From NCBI GenBank assembly GCA_944383895.1, contig CALWRH010000007.1, positions 1 to 64,000 on the forward strand: DNA of 64,000 bases. The letters run 5' to 3'. Source of the stretch: an uncultured Christensenellaceae bacterium. GTDB lineage: Bacteria; Bacillota; Clostridia; Christensenellales; UBA3700. Made by a program: the position numbers and the translations under genes. The first letter of the stretch is position 1, and each line of letters opens with the position of its first letter. The notes below the pieces were generated by a model that did no database searches, was not told the origin of the DNA, and worked only from the letters and a program-made list of their open reading frames with translations. Below are positions 36,580 through 45,624 of this stretch, piece after piece.

Positions 36580-37227
36580 TTATTTATTGCCGCTTATCTC
36601 GCCGTAATAGTCGCAAAACTCGCATATATTGCATTTGTCGCACTCGGGACAACGCGCCTTGCAGATATATCTGCCGTGATGTATCAGGAGATGATGCGCC
36701 TCTGTCCACCTGTCGTGCGGAATTATTTCGCAAAGAGCCTTTTCGACTACTTCGGGTCTGTCCGATTTTACGAAACCTATCCTGTTCGCGAGTCTAAGAA
36801 CGTGCGTATCGACGGGCATTGCCTGTCCGCCGAATGCTACCGCATAAACCACGTTGGCAGTCTTTCTGCCTACACCTGCGAGAGTCGTCAGCTCGTCCAC
36901 TTCCGAAGGGACTTTACCCTCAAATCTACAGAGTATGTCCGTTGCGGCCTTAATTATATTTGCGGCTTTATGCTTGTAAAAACCGCATGAGTATATGAGT
37001 CCTTCCAGCTCCCTGACATCGATGTTTGCGAAGTCCTCGGGGGTATTGTATTTTTCAAACAATACCGCGGTAACTTCGTTGACTCTCTTATCCGTGCACT
37101 GCGCGCTGAGTATTACTGCAACCAGCAATTCGAAAGGCGTGCGGTAATTAAGCTCGCATACGGGAGCGGGATGCAAAAGTTTTAGTCTGTCGAATATTTC
37201 GTTTACGACTTCTCTTTTGTCGGACAT
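36580..37227 (-). CDS. nth: Endonuclease III
   Basis: A 215-residue base-excision-repair DNA glycosylase/AP lyase for oxidised pyrimidines. The helix-hairpin-helix is LTTLAGVGRKTANVV with the catalytic Lys, followed by the catalytic Asp in PVDTHVLRL. The C-terminal 4Fe-4S loop C-x6-C-x2-C-x5-C is intact in CKARCPECDKCNICEFC. It begins 2 nt after the purA stop. Confidence 0.96.
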   Translation of the reverse strand: MSDKREVVNEIFDRLKLLHPAPVCELNYRTPFELLVAVILSAQCTDKRVNEVTAVLFEKYNTPEDFANIDVRELEGLIYSCGFYKHKAANIIKAATDILCRFEGKVPSEVDELTTLAGVGRKTANVVYAVAFGGQAMPVDTHVLRLANRIGFVKSDRPEVVEKALCEIIPHDRWTEAHHLLIHHGRYICKARCPECDKCNICEFCDYYGEISGNK

Positions 37228-37228
37228 T

Positions 37229-38503
37229 TTATTTCATTACGACGTACTGCTCTCTCTCTGCGCCTACCGAAACGTAAGTTATCGGGCAGCCGACAGCCTT
37301 TTCGACGTATTTGATATAGTCGAGAGCCGCCTTGGGCAGATCGGAAACTTTGCGGCAGTTTGTTATGTCACACTTCCAGCCGTCAAGGTATTCGATGACC
37401 GGCTTAGCTTTGTCGAGGCGTTCTCCTCTCGGGAACTCCGTGGTCTTCTCTCCGTCGATGTCGTAAGCTACGCATACGGGGATCTTATCGAGATAAGAAA
37501 GGACGTCGAGCTTGGTAAGAGCGAGCTCGTCCGCACCCTGCATCTCAACGCCGTACTTGGACGCGACGACGTCGAAAGGACCTACTCTGCGGGGTCTGCC
37601 CGTAGCAGCGCCGTATTCCGCGCCTGCTTTGCGGAGTTCTTCAGCCTCTTCGCCGAAAAGTTCTACCGTGAACGGTCCTTCTCCTACGCATGAAGAATAT
37701 GCCTTCATGATGCCGAAGACGTTGTCGAGTTTATACTTGGGTATGCCCGCGCCTACGGGAGCGTATGCAGCGATCGTGTTGGAAGACGACGTATACGGAT
37801 TTATACCGAAGTCGATATCTCTGAGCGCGCCGAGCTGAGCCTCGAATACTACTTTCTTGCCCGCCTTGAGGCACTCGTCGAGATACTTACCTGTGTTGCA
37901 TACGAACGGCTTGAGCTGATCGCCGTAAGTCTTGAGCCAATCCATGATCTCGTCGACGTCGATCTTGGTGCTGCCGTAAGCTTTCTCTATAAAGAGATTC
38001 TTCCACTCAATGATGGAAGTCATACGCTTTTTAAGCGATTCGGGATAAAACAGATCGCCCATCGTAACGACTTTCTTCAGATATTTGTCGCCGTAAACGG
38101 GAGCGATACCTCTTCTCGTCGAACCGTATTTCGCATCGCCGAGTCTGTCTTCTTCGAGGCAGTCCTGTCTGACGTGATAAGGCATGCAGATGACTGCTCT
38201 TTCGCTTATCTTGAGGTTTTCGGGGGTGATCTTTACGCCCGCGTCGGTAAGTCTTTTCATTTCTCCGACGAGGTGCTGCATGTCGATGACCATACCGTTG
38301 CCCATGACGTTGACGACTTCGGGACGGAGTATTCCTGACGGAATAAGGTTCAAAATGAATTTGCCGAGGTGATTGACGACGGTGTGACCCGCATTATTGC
38401 CGCCCTGGTATCTTACTACCACGTCGTAATCGCTCGATACAAGGTCAACCATCCTGCCCTTGCCTTCGTCGCCCCAGTTGATTCCTACGATAGCTGTTAA
38501 CAT
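37229..38503 (-). CDS. purA: Adenylosuccinate synthetase
   Basis: A 424-residue GTP enzyme joining aspartate to IMP in AMP synthesis. GINWGDEGKGRMVD at the N-terminus is the GTP loop with catalytic Asp. QGGNNAGHTVV, STRRGIAPVYGDK and TGRPRRVGPFD follow in the expected positions. Full length. AAAGGAG precedes the ATG. Confidence 0.97.
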   Translation of the reverse strand: MLTAIVGINWGDEGKGRMVDLVSSDYDVVVRYQGGNNAGHTVVNHLGKFILNLIPSGILRPEVVNVMGNGMVIDMQHLVGEMKRLTDAGVKITPENLKISERAVICMPYHVRQDCLEEDRLGDAKYGSTRRGIAPVYGDKYLKKVVTMGDLFYPESLKKRMTSIIEWKNLFIEKAYGSTKIDVDEIMDWLKTYGDQLKPFVCNTGKYLDECLKAGKKVVFEAQLGALRDIDFGINPYTSSSNTIAAYAPVGAGIPKYKLDNVFGIMKAYSSCVGEGPFTVELFGEEAEELRKAGAEYGAATGRPRRVGPFDVVASKYGVEMQGADELALTKLDVLSYLDKIPVCVAYDIDGEKTTEFPRGERLDKAKPVIEYLDGWKCDITNCRKVSDLPKAALDYIKYVEKAVGCPITYVSVGAEREQYVVMK

Positions 38504-38546
38504 AGTTTTATCTCCTTTTGCTTAGCAAAAATTTCTCTTTTTTATA

Positions 38547-41500
38547 TTACTTAGACGTTTTGCCGCCTTTTTTTTGTTTGTCTTCGAGTTTCTTTCCGCG
38601 CAGTTCTTCCCAATACTCTTTTGTCTTGTGTCCGAACTCTTTAATCTCTCTGACCAAGCCGTTGAAAGCTCCTATCTCCGCGCGCCAGAATATTATCATC
38701 GGGAACACGGCAAGCAGCATAAACACGATGTTTATAGTCATTTCGGTAGTAAGACCGGATATAGAAAGTATATTGCGTATAAACGACGACGTTATCGCCG
38801 CGATATACAGAATCAGACTCATCGCGATGAGATAAAGCCTTTCCTTCGTATAAGGTATACATACCCACATCAGCACGATAAAGGATACGAGCGACGTGAC
38901 GTAGAACGCCATCGTGGACACCTGTGCCGACACGTCGATACCTACGTTGCGGTATACAAGACAGATTATAGTTACCATTGTCGCTACCGTAAACCCTGCC
39001 GGCAAGGCTTTTTTGAAGACCTTACTCAGGAACGAGCCTTTGACTTTGGTGTCGTTGGGCTCGATAGCGAGGAAGAACGACGGTATACCGACGAACAGAC
39101 CGCTTATCAGCGTGAGCTGTATAGGCTCGAACGGATAGTTCATCTGAAGTATTATCAGAAGCAACGTCAGCAGTATGCTGAAAGACGTCTTGACGAGGAA
39201 GAGCGACGCGGCGCGTTCAATGTTGTTGATAACGCGTCTGCCTTCTGCGACTACGCTCGGGAGAGCCGCAAAATCGCTGTCGAGGAGCACGAGCTGCGCG
39301 ACGTTTCTGCTCGCCTCGCTGCCCGACGCCATTGCTATCGAGCAATCCGCCTCTTTGAGAGCCATGACGTCGTTTACGCCGTCGCCCGTCATGCCTACGG
39401 TATGACCTTTAGCCTTGAGCGACGTAACGAGCACTTTTTTCTGCTTGGGCGTAACTCTGCCGAATATCGTGTATTTGTCGCACGCGTCGAATATCTTTTC
39501 GTCCGTATCCAGCTCTGTCGCGTCGATGAACTTATCCGCGCCTGCAAGTCCCGCGCGTTCTGCGACTTTGGATACGGTGAGCGGATTGTCGCCCGAAATG
39601 ACTTTGAGTTCGACGCCCTGCTTTGCGAAGTACGCAAGCGTATCTTTTGCGTTTTCTCTTATCTTGTCCGAAAGCACTATGAGCGCGACGGGTTTGAGTT
39701 TATCCCTGTCGAGATCGTCTTTGAACGGCTGCGTAGTCCTGACCAGAACGAGAACGCGGAATCCCTGCGCGCTGTATTCCTTCACGTCGTTTTCGACGAG
39801 AGAATATTTCTCTTTGAGTACGAATTCCGGCGCGCCGACAATGAATTTGCCGTTTGCACCGAAGTCTGCCGCGCTCCATTTTCTCGAAGACGAGAACGGA
39901 ACGGTGCTTACCACTTCGTACTTTTCGTTGCTCCTGAAATATTGTGCGAACGCCTCGAACGTAGAGCCCTGCGATCCGAGCGCCGCGACCATATTGGTCA
40001 TGATGTCGTCGACGTGTCCGTATTTCGTAGAATAGATATGCGTCTTTTCTACCTGCATGCTGCCTTCGGTTATCGTACCCGTCTTGTCGAGGCAAAGCAT
40101 GTCTACTCGCGCCAGCGTTTCTATACTGTACAGATCCTGTACGAGCGTACGCTTTCTTGCAAGTTTGACAACGCCTACGGCGAGCGCGATCGACGTCAGC
40201 ATGACGAGTCCTTCCGGGATCATGCCTACGACTGACGCGACGGTACCCGTGACCGCCTCGTTTATCGTGGAAGTCGTTATCTTGTTGGTATAGAACATCA
40301 GGATACCGAGCGGGAAGATCGCGAGCGTGACAATACGGATTATCCAGTTTATCGAGCGCATGAGCTCCGACTTCGGTTTCTTAAACTTCTTGGCTTCCGC
40401 CATGAGCTTGGACGTAAAGTTGTCTTCGCCGACAGCGGTGACGCGAGCCTTGCACTCTCCCGCCTGAACGAAACTGCCCGAATACAGGAAGTCTCCGTTC
40501 TGCTTATGCACGTCGTCCTGTTCGCCCGTGAGCAGAGATTCGTTGACTTCGCACTGCCCCTCTACGACAATGCTGTCAGACGGTATCTGCATGCCCTGCT
40601 TGAGTATCATTATATCGTCGATGACAATATCGGATATTTCGCTCTGCACGACCTTGCCGTTTCTTACGAGATCGACGTGAGGCGCGGCGATGAGCGACAT
40701 CTTTTCAAGCACTTTTTTACTTCTTATCTCCTGCACGACGCCGACGATAATGTTGACGGTGACTACACCGATAAAGAGCATGTTCTTGAGCTCGCCGTAA
40801 ACGAAAATGAGCGCAGCGAGCACAAAGTTGATAAAATTGAACAACGTAAGCACGTTGGATCTGAAAATACCGAGATAAGACTTGGACACGATATTCGGCT
40901 GCACGTTGTTCATGCCTCTGCCGAAACGCTCCTGCACCTGCTCGTCGGTAAGTCCTACGGAAGGATCGGGCTGAACTCTCTCGAGCTCTCCGACGTATTT
41001 GACTTTTTTATTCTGTTTCCTGAAATCCTTGTCTGCTTTTTCCTGCGCGCGGCTCGGCTCTTCTTCCTGCTCCGCTATCTCTTCTGCGACTGCGGACTGA
41101 ATATCAGTTTCAGCGGTTTCGTCTGCAACCGCGACTGCGTTTTCAGAAACGTTTTCTTCTGCTGCGGTTTGATTTTCAACGTTATCTTCGACGTTGGTTC
41201 CTTCTTGCTTTACGTCTGCCGCCTTACGCCTTGAGCGGGTCTTCGCAGGCTTTTCGGTCTGCGCCTTTTGCGGCTCGTTTACGACCGCCGTATCTTTGAC
41301 GGGCGTGTTATCGACCGAGATAACGTCTTCAATGTCTTTGATATCTTTTTCTTCTACAACAATAACGTCCGCCGCCTTCTTTTTGGAACGGGTCTTTTTC
41401 TCTTTCTCAACGACGACAGCGTTTTCGGCAACATCCTCTTTTACCTCAACCTTCTGCGGCTCGATAGCGGTGTTCTTTTCTTTGAACTGTTTAGGCGCGC

Positions 41501-41669
41501 CGGAAGATCTCGGTCTTCGACTGCTGCTTTTTTGCGTATCGGAAACTGCCCCGGACTTCACGTCCGCGGCCGACTGCGTTTTTCCCGCGCTTGCGTTCTG
41601 CGCGGTTTTTACCGCTTTTTCAGCGTCTTTTGCAGTAATTTCTTCCTGCGTTTTTTTCTTTGTTGCCAT
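38547..41669 (-). CDS. CtpE-like cation-translocating P-type ATPase with long charged N-terminal tail
   Basis: A 1040-residue ion pump. The core from about residue 225 has the actuator loop SLLTGEQDD, the transport helix with MIPEGLVMLTSIA, phosphorylation site CLDKTGTITEG and hinge MTGDGVNDVMALKEAD. The PEGLV...LARKRTLVQDL context resembles the CtpE branch (calcium linked in mycobacteria), but the ion is not certain. The first 220 residues are disordered, rich in Lys, Ala, Glu and Val, with an internal near-repeat KTRSKKKAADV/KTRSRRKAADV (about residues 87 and 138). No ribosome site precedes the ATG; the predicted leader is only a few bases. A single-gene unit upstream of purA. Confidence 0.87.
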   Translation of the reverse strand: MATKKKTQEEITAKDAEKAVKTAQNASAGKTQSAADVKSGAVSDTQKSSSRRPRSSGAPKQFKEKNTAIEPQKVEVKEDVAENAVVVEKEKKTRSKKKAADVIVVEEKDIKDIEDVISVDNTPVKDTAVVNEPQKAQTEKPAKTRSRRKAADVKQEGTNVEDNVENQTAAEENVSENAVAVADETAETDIQSAVAEEIAEQEEEPSRAQEKADKDFRKQNKKVKYVGELERVQPDPSVGLTDEQVQERFGRGMNNVQPNIVSKSYLGIFRSNVLTLFNFINFVLAALIFVYGELKNMLFIGVVTVNIIVGVVQEIRSKKVLEKMSLIAAPHVDLVRNGKVVQSEISDIVIDDIMILKQGMQIPSDSIVVEGQCEVNESLLTGEQDDVHKQNGDFLYSGSFVQAGECKARVTAVGEDNFTSKLMAEAKKFKKPKSELMRSINWIIRIVTLAIFPLGILMFYTNKITTSTINEAVTGTVASVVGMIPEGLVMLTSIALAVGVVKLARKRTLVQDLYSIETLARVDMLCLDKTGTITEGSMQVEKTHIYSTKYGHVDDIMTNMVAALGSQGSTFEAFAQYFRSNEKYEVVSTVPFSSSRKWSAADFGANGKFIVGAPEFVLKEKYSLVENDVKEYSAQGFRVLVLVRTTQPFKDDLDRDKLKPVALIVLSDKIRENAKDTLAYFAKQGVELKVISGDNPLTVSKVAERAGLAGADKFIDATELDTDEKIFDACDKYTIFGRVTPKQKKVLVTSLKAKGHTVGMTGDGVNDVMALKEADCSIAMASGSEASRNVAQLVLLDSDFAALPSVVAEGRRVINNIERAASLFLVKTSFSILLTLLLIILQMNYPFEPIQLTLISGLFVGIPSFFLAIEPNDTKVKGSFLSKVFKKALPAGFTVATMVTIICLVYRNVGIDVSAQVSTMAFYVTSLVSFIVLMWVCIPYTKERLYLIAMSLILYIAAITSSFIRNILSISGLTTEMTINIVFMLLAVFPMIIFWRAEIGAFNGLVREIKEFGHKTKEYWEELRGKKLEDKQKKGGKTSK

Positions 41670-41678
41670 ACATTAGAT

Positions 41679-41707
41679 AATATAACATTTTTATATTATT
41701 AAGTCAA
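41679..41707 (-). promoter_or_regulatory. Promoter of the P-type ATPase gene (very short leader)
   Basis: TTGACT (41707-41702), 17 nt, TATATT (41684-41679) on the minus strand. The start codon is only 10 nt below the -10 box, leaving an estimated leader of 0-5 nt. Confidence 0.65.
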
Positions 41708-41825
41708 TAAATTATTGACTTTCCTTATCTCATTTACCGTGCTTTGTCTGCTGAAAAATTTTTTCTTCTGTTCCGCCGCCGTTTTTATCTCGTTTAACGC
41801 GACATTTTATATATACGTCAAACAA

Positions 41826-41856
41826 AAAACGCGTTCCCGCAAAGGAAACGCGTTGA
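41826..41856 (-). terminator. Terminator of the aromatic operon
   Basis: AACGCGTTTCC/GGGAACGCGTT stem followed by TTTTTG on the minus strand, just past the tyrA stop. Confidence 0.9.
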
Positions 41857-41867
41857 AATTTTTATTA

Positions 41868-42725
41868 TCAAAGCTCTTTGTTGAACTCCGTCCTGCGTTT
41901 TGTTGCCCTGACGAATTCGTCCTCGAGCGCGGCTTTATCGTCGTTTTCGAGAGCTTTTTTTATTATGTCAAGATACTTTTCGAATTCTTTTATAGATGCG
42001 AGAAGATTGTTTTTATTGCCGAGGAACAGCTCCGACCACAGCTTTTCGTTGATATTCGCGATCCTCGTCAGATCCCTGTAACTGTCTCCTACAAATCTCG
42101 GGGTGTCGAACTGTCTGTCGTCGCTGTTGACGAGAGCGACTGCTATCGCGTGGGGCAGCTGCGAAACGAAAGATATGACCTTGTCGTGATCTTCGGGCGA
42201 CAGCCTCATCACGTTTTTGAAACCCATTTCGCGCGCTAAGCGTTCTATCGTATCGAGAGAACTCTTTTTATTCCTTTCCGACGGCGTGATGATAAAATTC
42301 GCGTCCTTAAATACTCTGTCGTCGGCGTAATCAATACCTTTTTTCTCTCTGCCCGCCATAGGATGAGCGAACACGAAATCCGCGTTTTCGGGCAAAAGGC
42401 TCTCTATCTTCTCTGTAAAATGCGACTTGATGCCCGCCACGTCGGTAAGTATCGCGCCGTCCTTGAGCAAATGCGCGATCCTCCTGAGTTCGCCTTCTAC
42501 CTGCTTTGGATAGAGCGCGATGACGACTATGTCGGACAGCGGCAGAAACGCGTCTGCAAGCGTAGCCGCGTCGTCCACGATGCCTCTTTCTTTAGCTTTT
42601 TTTACCGTATCCTCGTCGCAGTCCGCGCCATAAACGGTGTATCCGAGCTTTTTCAGCGCGGTCGCATAAGAGCCGCCTATTACGCCAAGACCGATAACGG
42701 TAACGGTTTCTTTAGATCCGTTCAT
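41868..42725 (-). CDS. tyrA: Prephenate dehydrogenase
   Basis: A 285-residue NAD(P)-dependent enzyme oxidising prephenate to 4-hydroxyphenylpyruvate for tyrosine. The Rossmann motif VIGLGVIGGS is at residues 10-19, HPMAGREKKG carries the catalytic-region His, and SQLPHAIAVAL follows. No ACT domain is present at this length. Last gene of the aromatic operon; ATG overlaps the aroQ stop by 4 nt. Confidence 0.94.
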   Translation of the reverse strand: MNGSKETVTVIGLGVIGGSYATALKKLGYTVYGADCDEDTVKKAKERGIVDDAATLADAFLPLSDIVVIALYPKQVEGELRRIAHLLKDGAILTDVAGIKSHFTEKIESLLPENADFVFAHPMAGREKKGIDYADDRVFKDANFIITPSERNKKSSLDTIERLAREMGFKNVMRLSPEDHDKVISFVSQLPHAIAVALVNSDDRQFDTPRFVGDSYRDLTRIANINEKLWSELFLGNKNNLLASIKEFEKYLDIIKKALENDDKAALEDEFVRATKRRTEFNKEL

Positions 42726-43168
42726 TTTATATCCTCGTATTTTCCGCTCTCGATCATCTTGACCGCGAGAACGTATCCGTCAAATCCTTTGCCGCAAATC
42801 TGCGCTTTGCAGACGGGGGCGGTGACCGAAACGTGTCTGAATTCTTCGCGCTTGTCTATTGCGGAGATATGCACTTCCACGACGGGCAGCTTTATCGCCT
42901 TTATCGCGTCGCGGATAGCGTAGCTGTAATGAGTATGCGCCGCGGGATTTATCACGACGCCGTCGTATTTTTCAAAGAAACATCTGTGCAGACAATCGAC
43001 TATGTCGCCCTCGTGATTGCTCTGAAAAAAACTGAGCTCCGTGTTTGTTTCGGCGCAATTCTTTTTTATGTAAGCGTAGAGATCTTCGAGCGTGTTTTCG
43101 CCGTATACGTCCTTCTCTCTCGTGCCGAGCATGTTCATATTGACGCCGTTTATCACCATTATCTTCAT
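42722..43168 (-). CDS. aroQ: 3-Dehydroquinate dehydratase, type II
   Basis: A 148-residue dodecameric enzyme for the third shikimate step. INGVNMNMLGTRE holds the substrate-binding start and the catalytic Tyr region, NHEGDIVD and NPAAHTHYSYAI (catalytic His) follow. Four-nt overlaps with both neighbours show tight coupling. Confidence 0.96.
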   Translation of the reverse strand: MKIMVINGVNMNMLGTREKDVYGENTLEDLYAYIKKNCAETNTELSFFQSNHEGDIVDCLHRCFFEKYDGVVINPAAHTHYSYAIRDAIKAIKLPVVEVHISAIDKREEFRHVSVTAPVCKAQICGKGFDGYVLAVKMIESGKYEDIK

Positions 43169-44490
43169 ATTTTCAAACCCTCTTGAGAAAGTATTTTCAT
43201 GAGCTTATCAAGCCCTTCTTTTTCGTCCCCGTCGTTGTCGAGAACAGCCTGCGCCGCAGCGTAATATCTGCTCTTTCTCGCAGCGTAAATTCCGCGCAGT
43301 TTGTCTGCTCCGTCGGCAAGCAGAGGTCTGCCTCCGCAGTCCGCAGTCGCTATTATCTTATCTATATTTCTTCTGACGAAAACCGTCGCGCCCGACAACA
43401 ACATTATATCTCTGTTGACCGCTCTTTTTATGCAGCCGCCGCCCGTTGCGACAATTTTTCCTTTCCCTAGCGAAAGCTCGTATAGCGCGCGGCTCTCCGC
43501 ATCTCTGAAAGTCTTCTCTCCTTCCGCAAAAAGTTCAGGGATAGTTCTTCCTTCCCTCTCAACGATATACGCGTCCATATCGACAAACTCTCTGCCCAGA
43601 GCTTCTGCAAGCAGTCTGCCGAGCGTACTCTTGCCGCAGGACATTATGCCCGTGAGATAGATATTGTCGCCGCCGCCGAGCGACTCTCTGAAAGATAGTT
43701 TTTTGAATATCTTTTTTGTAGCGGTTTCGTCGACTTCTTCGTCGCGCCATACGCTCTGCGACTTCATAGCCTGCGCAACGAGCATATACAGCCCGCCGAC
43801 ACAGCGTTTGCCGAGCTTTGCGCCGAGTTTGAGAAACTCGGTATACATTGGATTGTACACTATATCCGCAAGCGCGTCGAAACAAGCGATGACCTCTTCT
43901 CCGACGGGGCTTACGCCTTCTTTGGGATACATCCCCACAGGCGTACAGTTGACGAGAAGATAGCCCTTTGCGCCTTTTTCGCACTCGAGGCGCAATGTTT
44001 CGTAATCTATAGCTCTTACCGCATTTTCGTTTACTTTGGCGGGATCTCTGCTGACGACGGTAACGTCCGCGCCGAGCTCTCTCAAAGCGTGAACGACAGA
44101 CTTTGCCGCGCCGCCGTAACCGAGAACGCATGCTCTTTTTTCAGCCGCATTGATACCTCTCGACTTGAGCATAGCCGAAAAACCGTACGGATCGCTGTTG
44201 TATCCTTCGAGCTTATCCCCGCGGCGCTTTACCGTATTGACCGCGCCAATGCTCTTTGCCTCGTCGGATATGGCGTCGAGATTTTTTATAACGTCGGTTT
44301 TATACGGTATCGTTACGTTTACGCCGTCATATCCGAGAAGGAGATCTCTGCACGAGCCTATGTCCTCTCTCGCTATTTCTCTGACATCGTAAACGCCGCT
44401 CTCGCCTTTTATATCAAAAAACTCGCTGTGTATCTGCGGAGAACGCGTATGACCGAGTTTTTCTCCTATCACGCAAAATCTGTTTTCCAC
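43165..44490 (-). CDS. aroE: Shikimate dehydrogenase-shikimate kinase fusion
   Basis: A 441-residue two-domain protein. Residues 1-265 are shikimate dehydrogenase: GEKLGHTRSPQIHS, NVTIPYKTDV (catalytic Lys), LGYGGAAKSVV (NADP loop) and NCTPVGMYP. Residues about 275-441 are shikimate kinase: LTGIMSCGKSTLG (Walker A), DMDAYIVEREG, FRDAESRAL, ATGGGCI and RPLLAD. It thus performs two consecutive steps, dehydroshikimate to shikimate to shikimate-3-phosphate. Both catalytic sets look intact. Only one copy of each activity is in the window. Confidence 0.95.
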   Translation of the reverse strand: MENRFCVIGEKLGHTRSPQIHSEFFDIKGESGVYDVREIAREDIGSCRDLLLGYDGVNVTIPYKTDVIKNLDAISDEAKSIGAVNTVKRRGDKLEGYNSDPYGFSAMLKSRGINAAEKRACVLGYGGAAKSVVHALRELGADVTVVSRDPAKVNENAVRAIDYETLRLECEKGAKGYLLVNCTPVGMYPKEGVSPVGEEVIACFDALADIVYNPMYTEFLKLGAKLGKRCVGGLYMLVAQAMKSQSVWRDEEVDETATKKIFKKLSFRESLGGGDNIYLTGIMSCGKSTLGRLLAEALGREFVDMDAYIVEREGRTIPELFAEGEKTFRDAESRALYELSLGKGKIVATGGGCIKRAVNRDIMLLSGATVFVRRNIDKIIATADCGGRPLLADGADKLRGIYAARKSRYYAAAQAVLDNDGDEKEGLDKLMKILSQEGLKI

Positions 44491-44491
44491 T

Positions 44492-45622
44492 TCACTCCTC
44501 CTGCGGCGCGCTCTTGACGTACTCTCCGAGGAGTTTGAACGCTATCGTAGTCTTTTCGACGTAATAAAGCGCCTGTTGCATATCCTTGCTGTTGCAGTTG
44601 CCCTCGAGATCGACTACAAAATAATAGCTGCCGGGATTGTTTTTCAGCGGACGGGACTCTATCTTGACCATATTTATCCCGTAACGTGTAAAGAATCTGA
44701 GCACGTTGTACAGAGCTCCCGACTCGTTATTGAGCGTAAAGCTGACGCTGACTTTGTCCGCATCCGTATCAGACAGCATTTTTGAAATTACGATAAATCT
44801 GGTAAAATTCTCTTTATAGCTGTTTATTCCCTTTTCGAGTACGTCGAGCCCGTATATCCTTGCCGCTGATTCTCCTGCGACCGCCGCGATCGAAACGTCG
44901 CCTTTTTCTGCGACCATTTTCGCTGCAAGCGCGGTATTGGGATAAGGAATAAGATTCCAACCGCCCTTTACGAGATATTCGTGAGCCTGCTCGAGAGCCT
45001 CGGTCTTTGAATAAACGGTCTTTACGTCGCTAAGTTTCGCGCCTTTGACGCCGACTAAGCAATGATTTATCCTTATCCACTTTTCTCCGACGATAAAGCA
45101 GTTGTATTTGCCGAGAAGATCGTACACCTCGACGACAGAACCTATCGAAGAATTTTCTATCGGCACGACGCCGTAATCTATCTCGCCTTTGTCGATGGCC
45201 TCGAAGACTCCTTCGAAAGCGGGATAAGCTTTCATATTGTCTTTAGCAGCAAAAAACTCCTCTGCCGCCTGCTGAGAATAACTGCCCTCAGTGCCCTGAA
45301 ATCCTACTTTCGCATTATTGCCGAAAGGTCTGCGTTCTCTCTTTACCTGCTCCACGGGGTTAGTCTTAAGCTGAACCTCTTTGCTGAGATCCATTACCGC
45401 GGTCATAAAGTCGCGCGCCTCGTTCGAATATCCTTTATCTTTCAGACGGTCTACCGCGCGATCGAGCACCTCTTTTTCTCTGCCGCCCTGAAAGACAGTC
45501 GCTCCCGCCGCGCGCTTATATTCCGCAACCTGCTTTGCAACGTCCATCCTGCTCTCGAAAAGCGGTATTATTTTATCGTCGATCGCATCGATCTCTTTTC
45601 TCAGTTCTTTTATATCTTTCAT
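44492..45622 (-). CDS. pheA: Bifunctional chorismate mutase/prephenate dehydratase
   Basis: A 376-residue P-protein leading to phenylpyruvate. Residues 1-85 are an AroQ-class chorismate mutase (LRKEIDAIDDKIIPLFESR). About 105-285 is prephenate dehydratase (GFQGTEGSYSQQAA, VPIENSSIGSV, ENFTRFIVI with the TRF motif). The ACT domain follows, with ESRPLKNNPG and the phenylalanine-binding signature. Its start at 45622 has GGGGAG upstream at the end of aroC; an upstream extension to 45700 overlaps aroC and is rejected. Confidence 0.96.
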   Translation of the reverse strand: MKDIKELRKEIDAIDDKIIPLFESRMDVAKQVAEYKRAAGATVFQGGREKEVLDRAVDRLKDKGYSNEARDFMTAVMDLSKEVQLKTNPVEQVKRERRPFGNNAKVGFQGTEGSYSQQAAEEFFAAKDNMKAYPAFEGVFEAIDKGEIDYGVVPIENSSIGSVVEVYDLLGKYNCFIVGEKWIRINHCLVGVKGAKLSDVKTVYSKTEALEQAHEYLVKGGWNLIPYPNTALAAKMVAEKGDVSIAAVAGESAARIYGLDVLEKGINSYKENFTRFIVISKMLSDTDADKVSVSFTLNNESGALYNVLRFFTRYGINMVKIESRPLKNNPGSYYFVVDLEGNCNSKDMQQALYYVEKTTIAFKLLGEYVKSAPQEE

Positions 45623-45624
45623 CT

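Noticed and set aside
38574..40235. Antisense frame of 553 codons opposite the P-type ATPase
   Set aside because: Arg/Tyr-rich shadow with no domain; the ATPase motifs on the other strand are complete.
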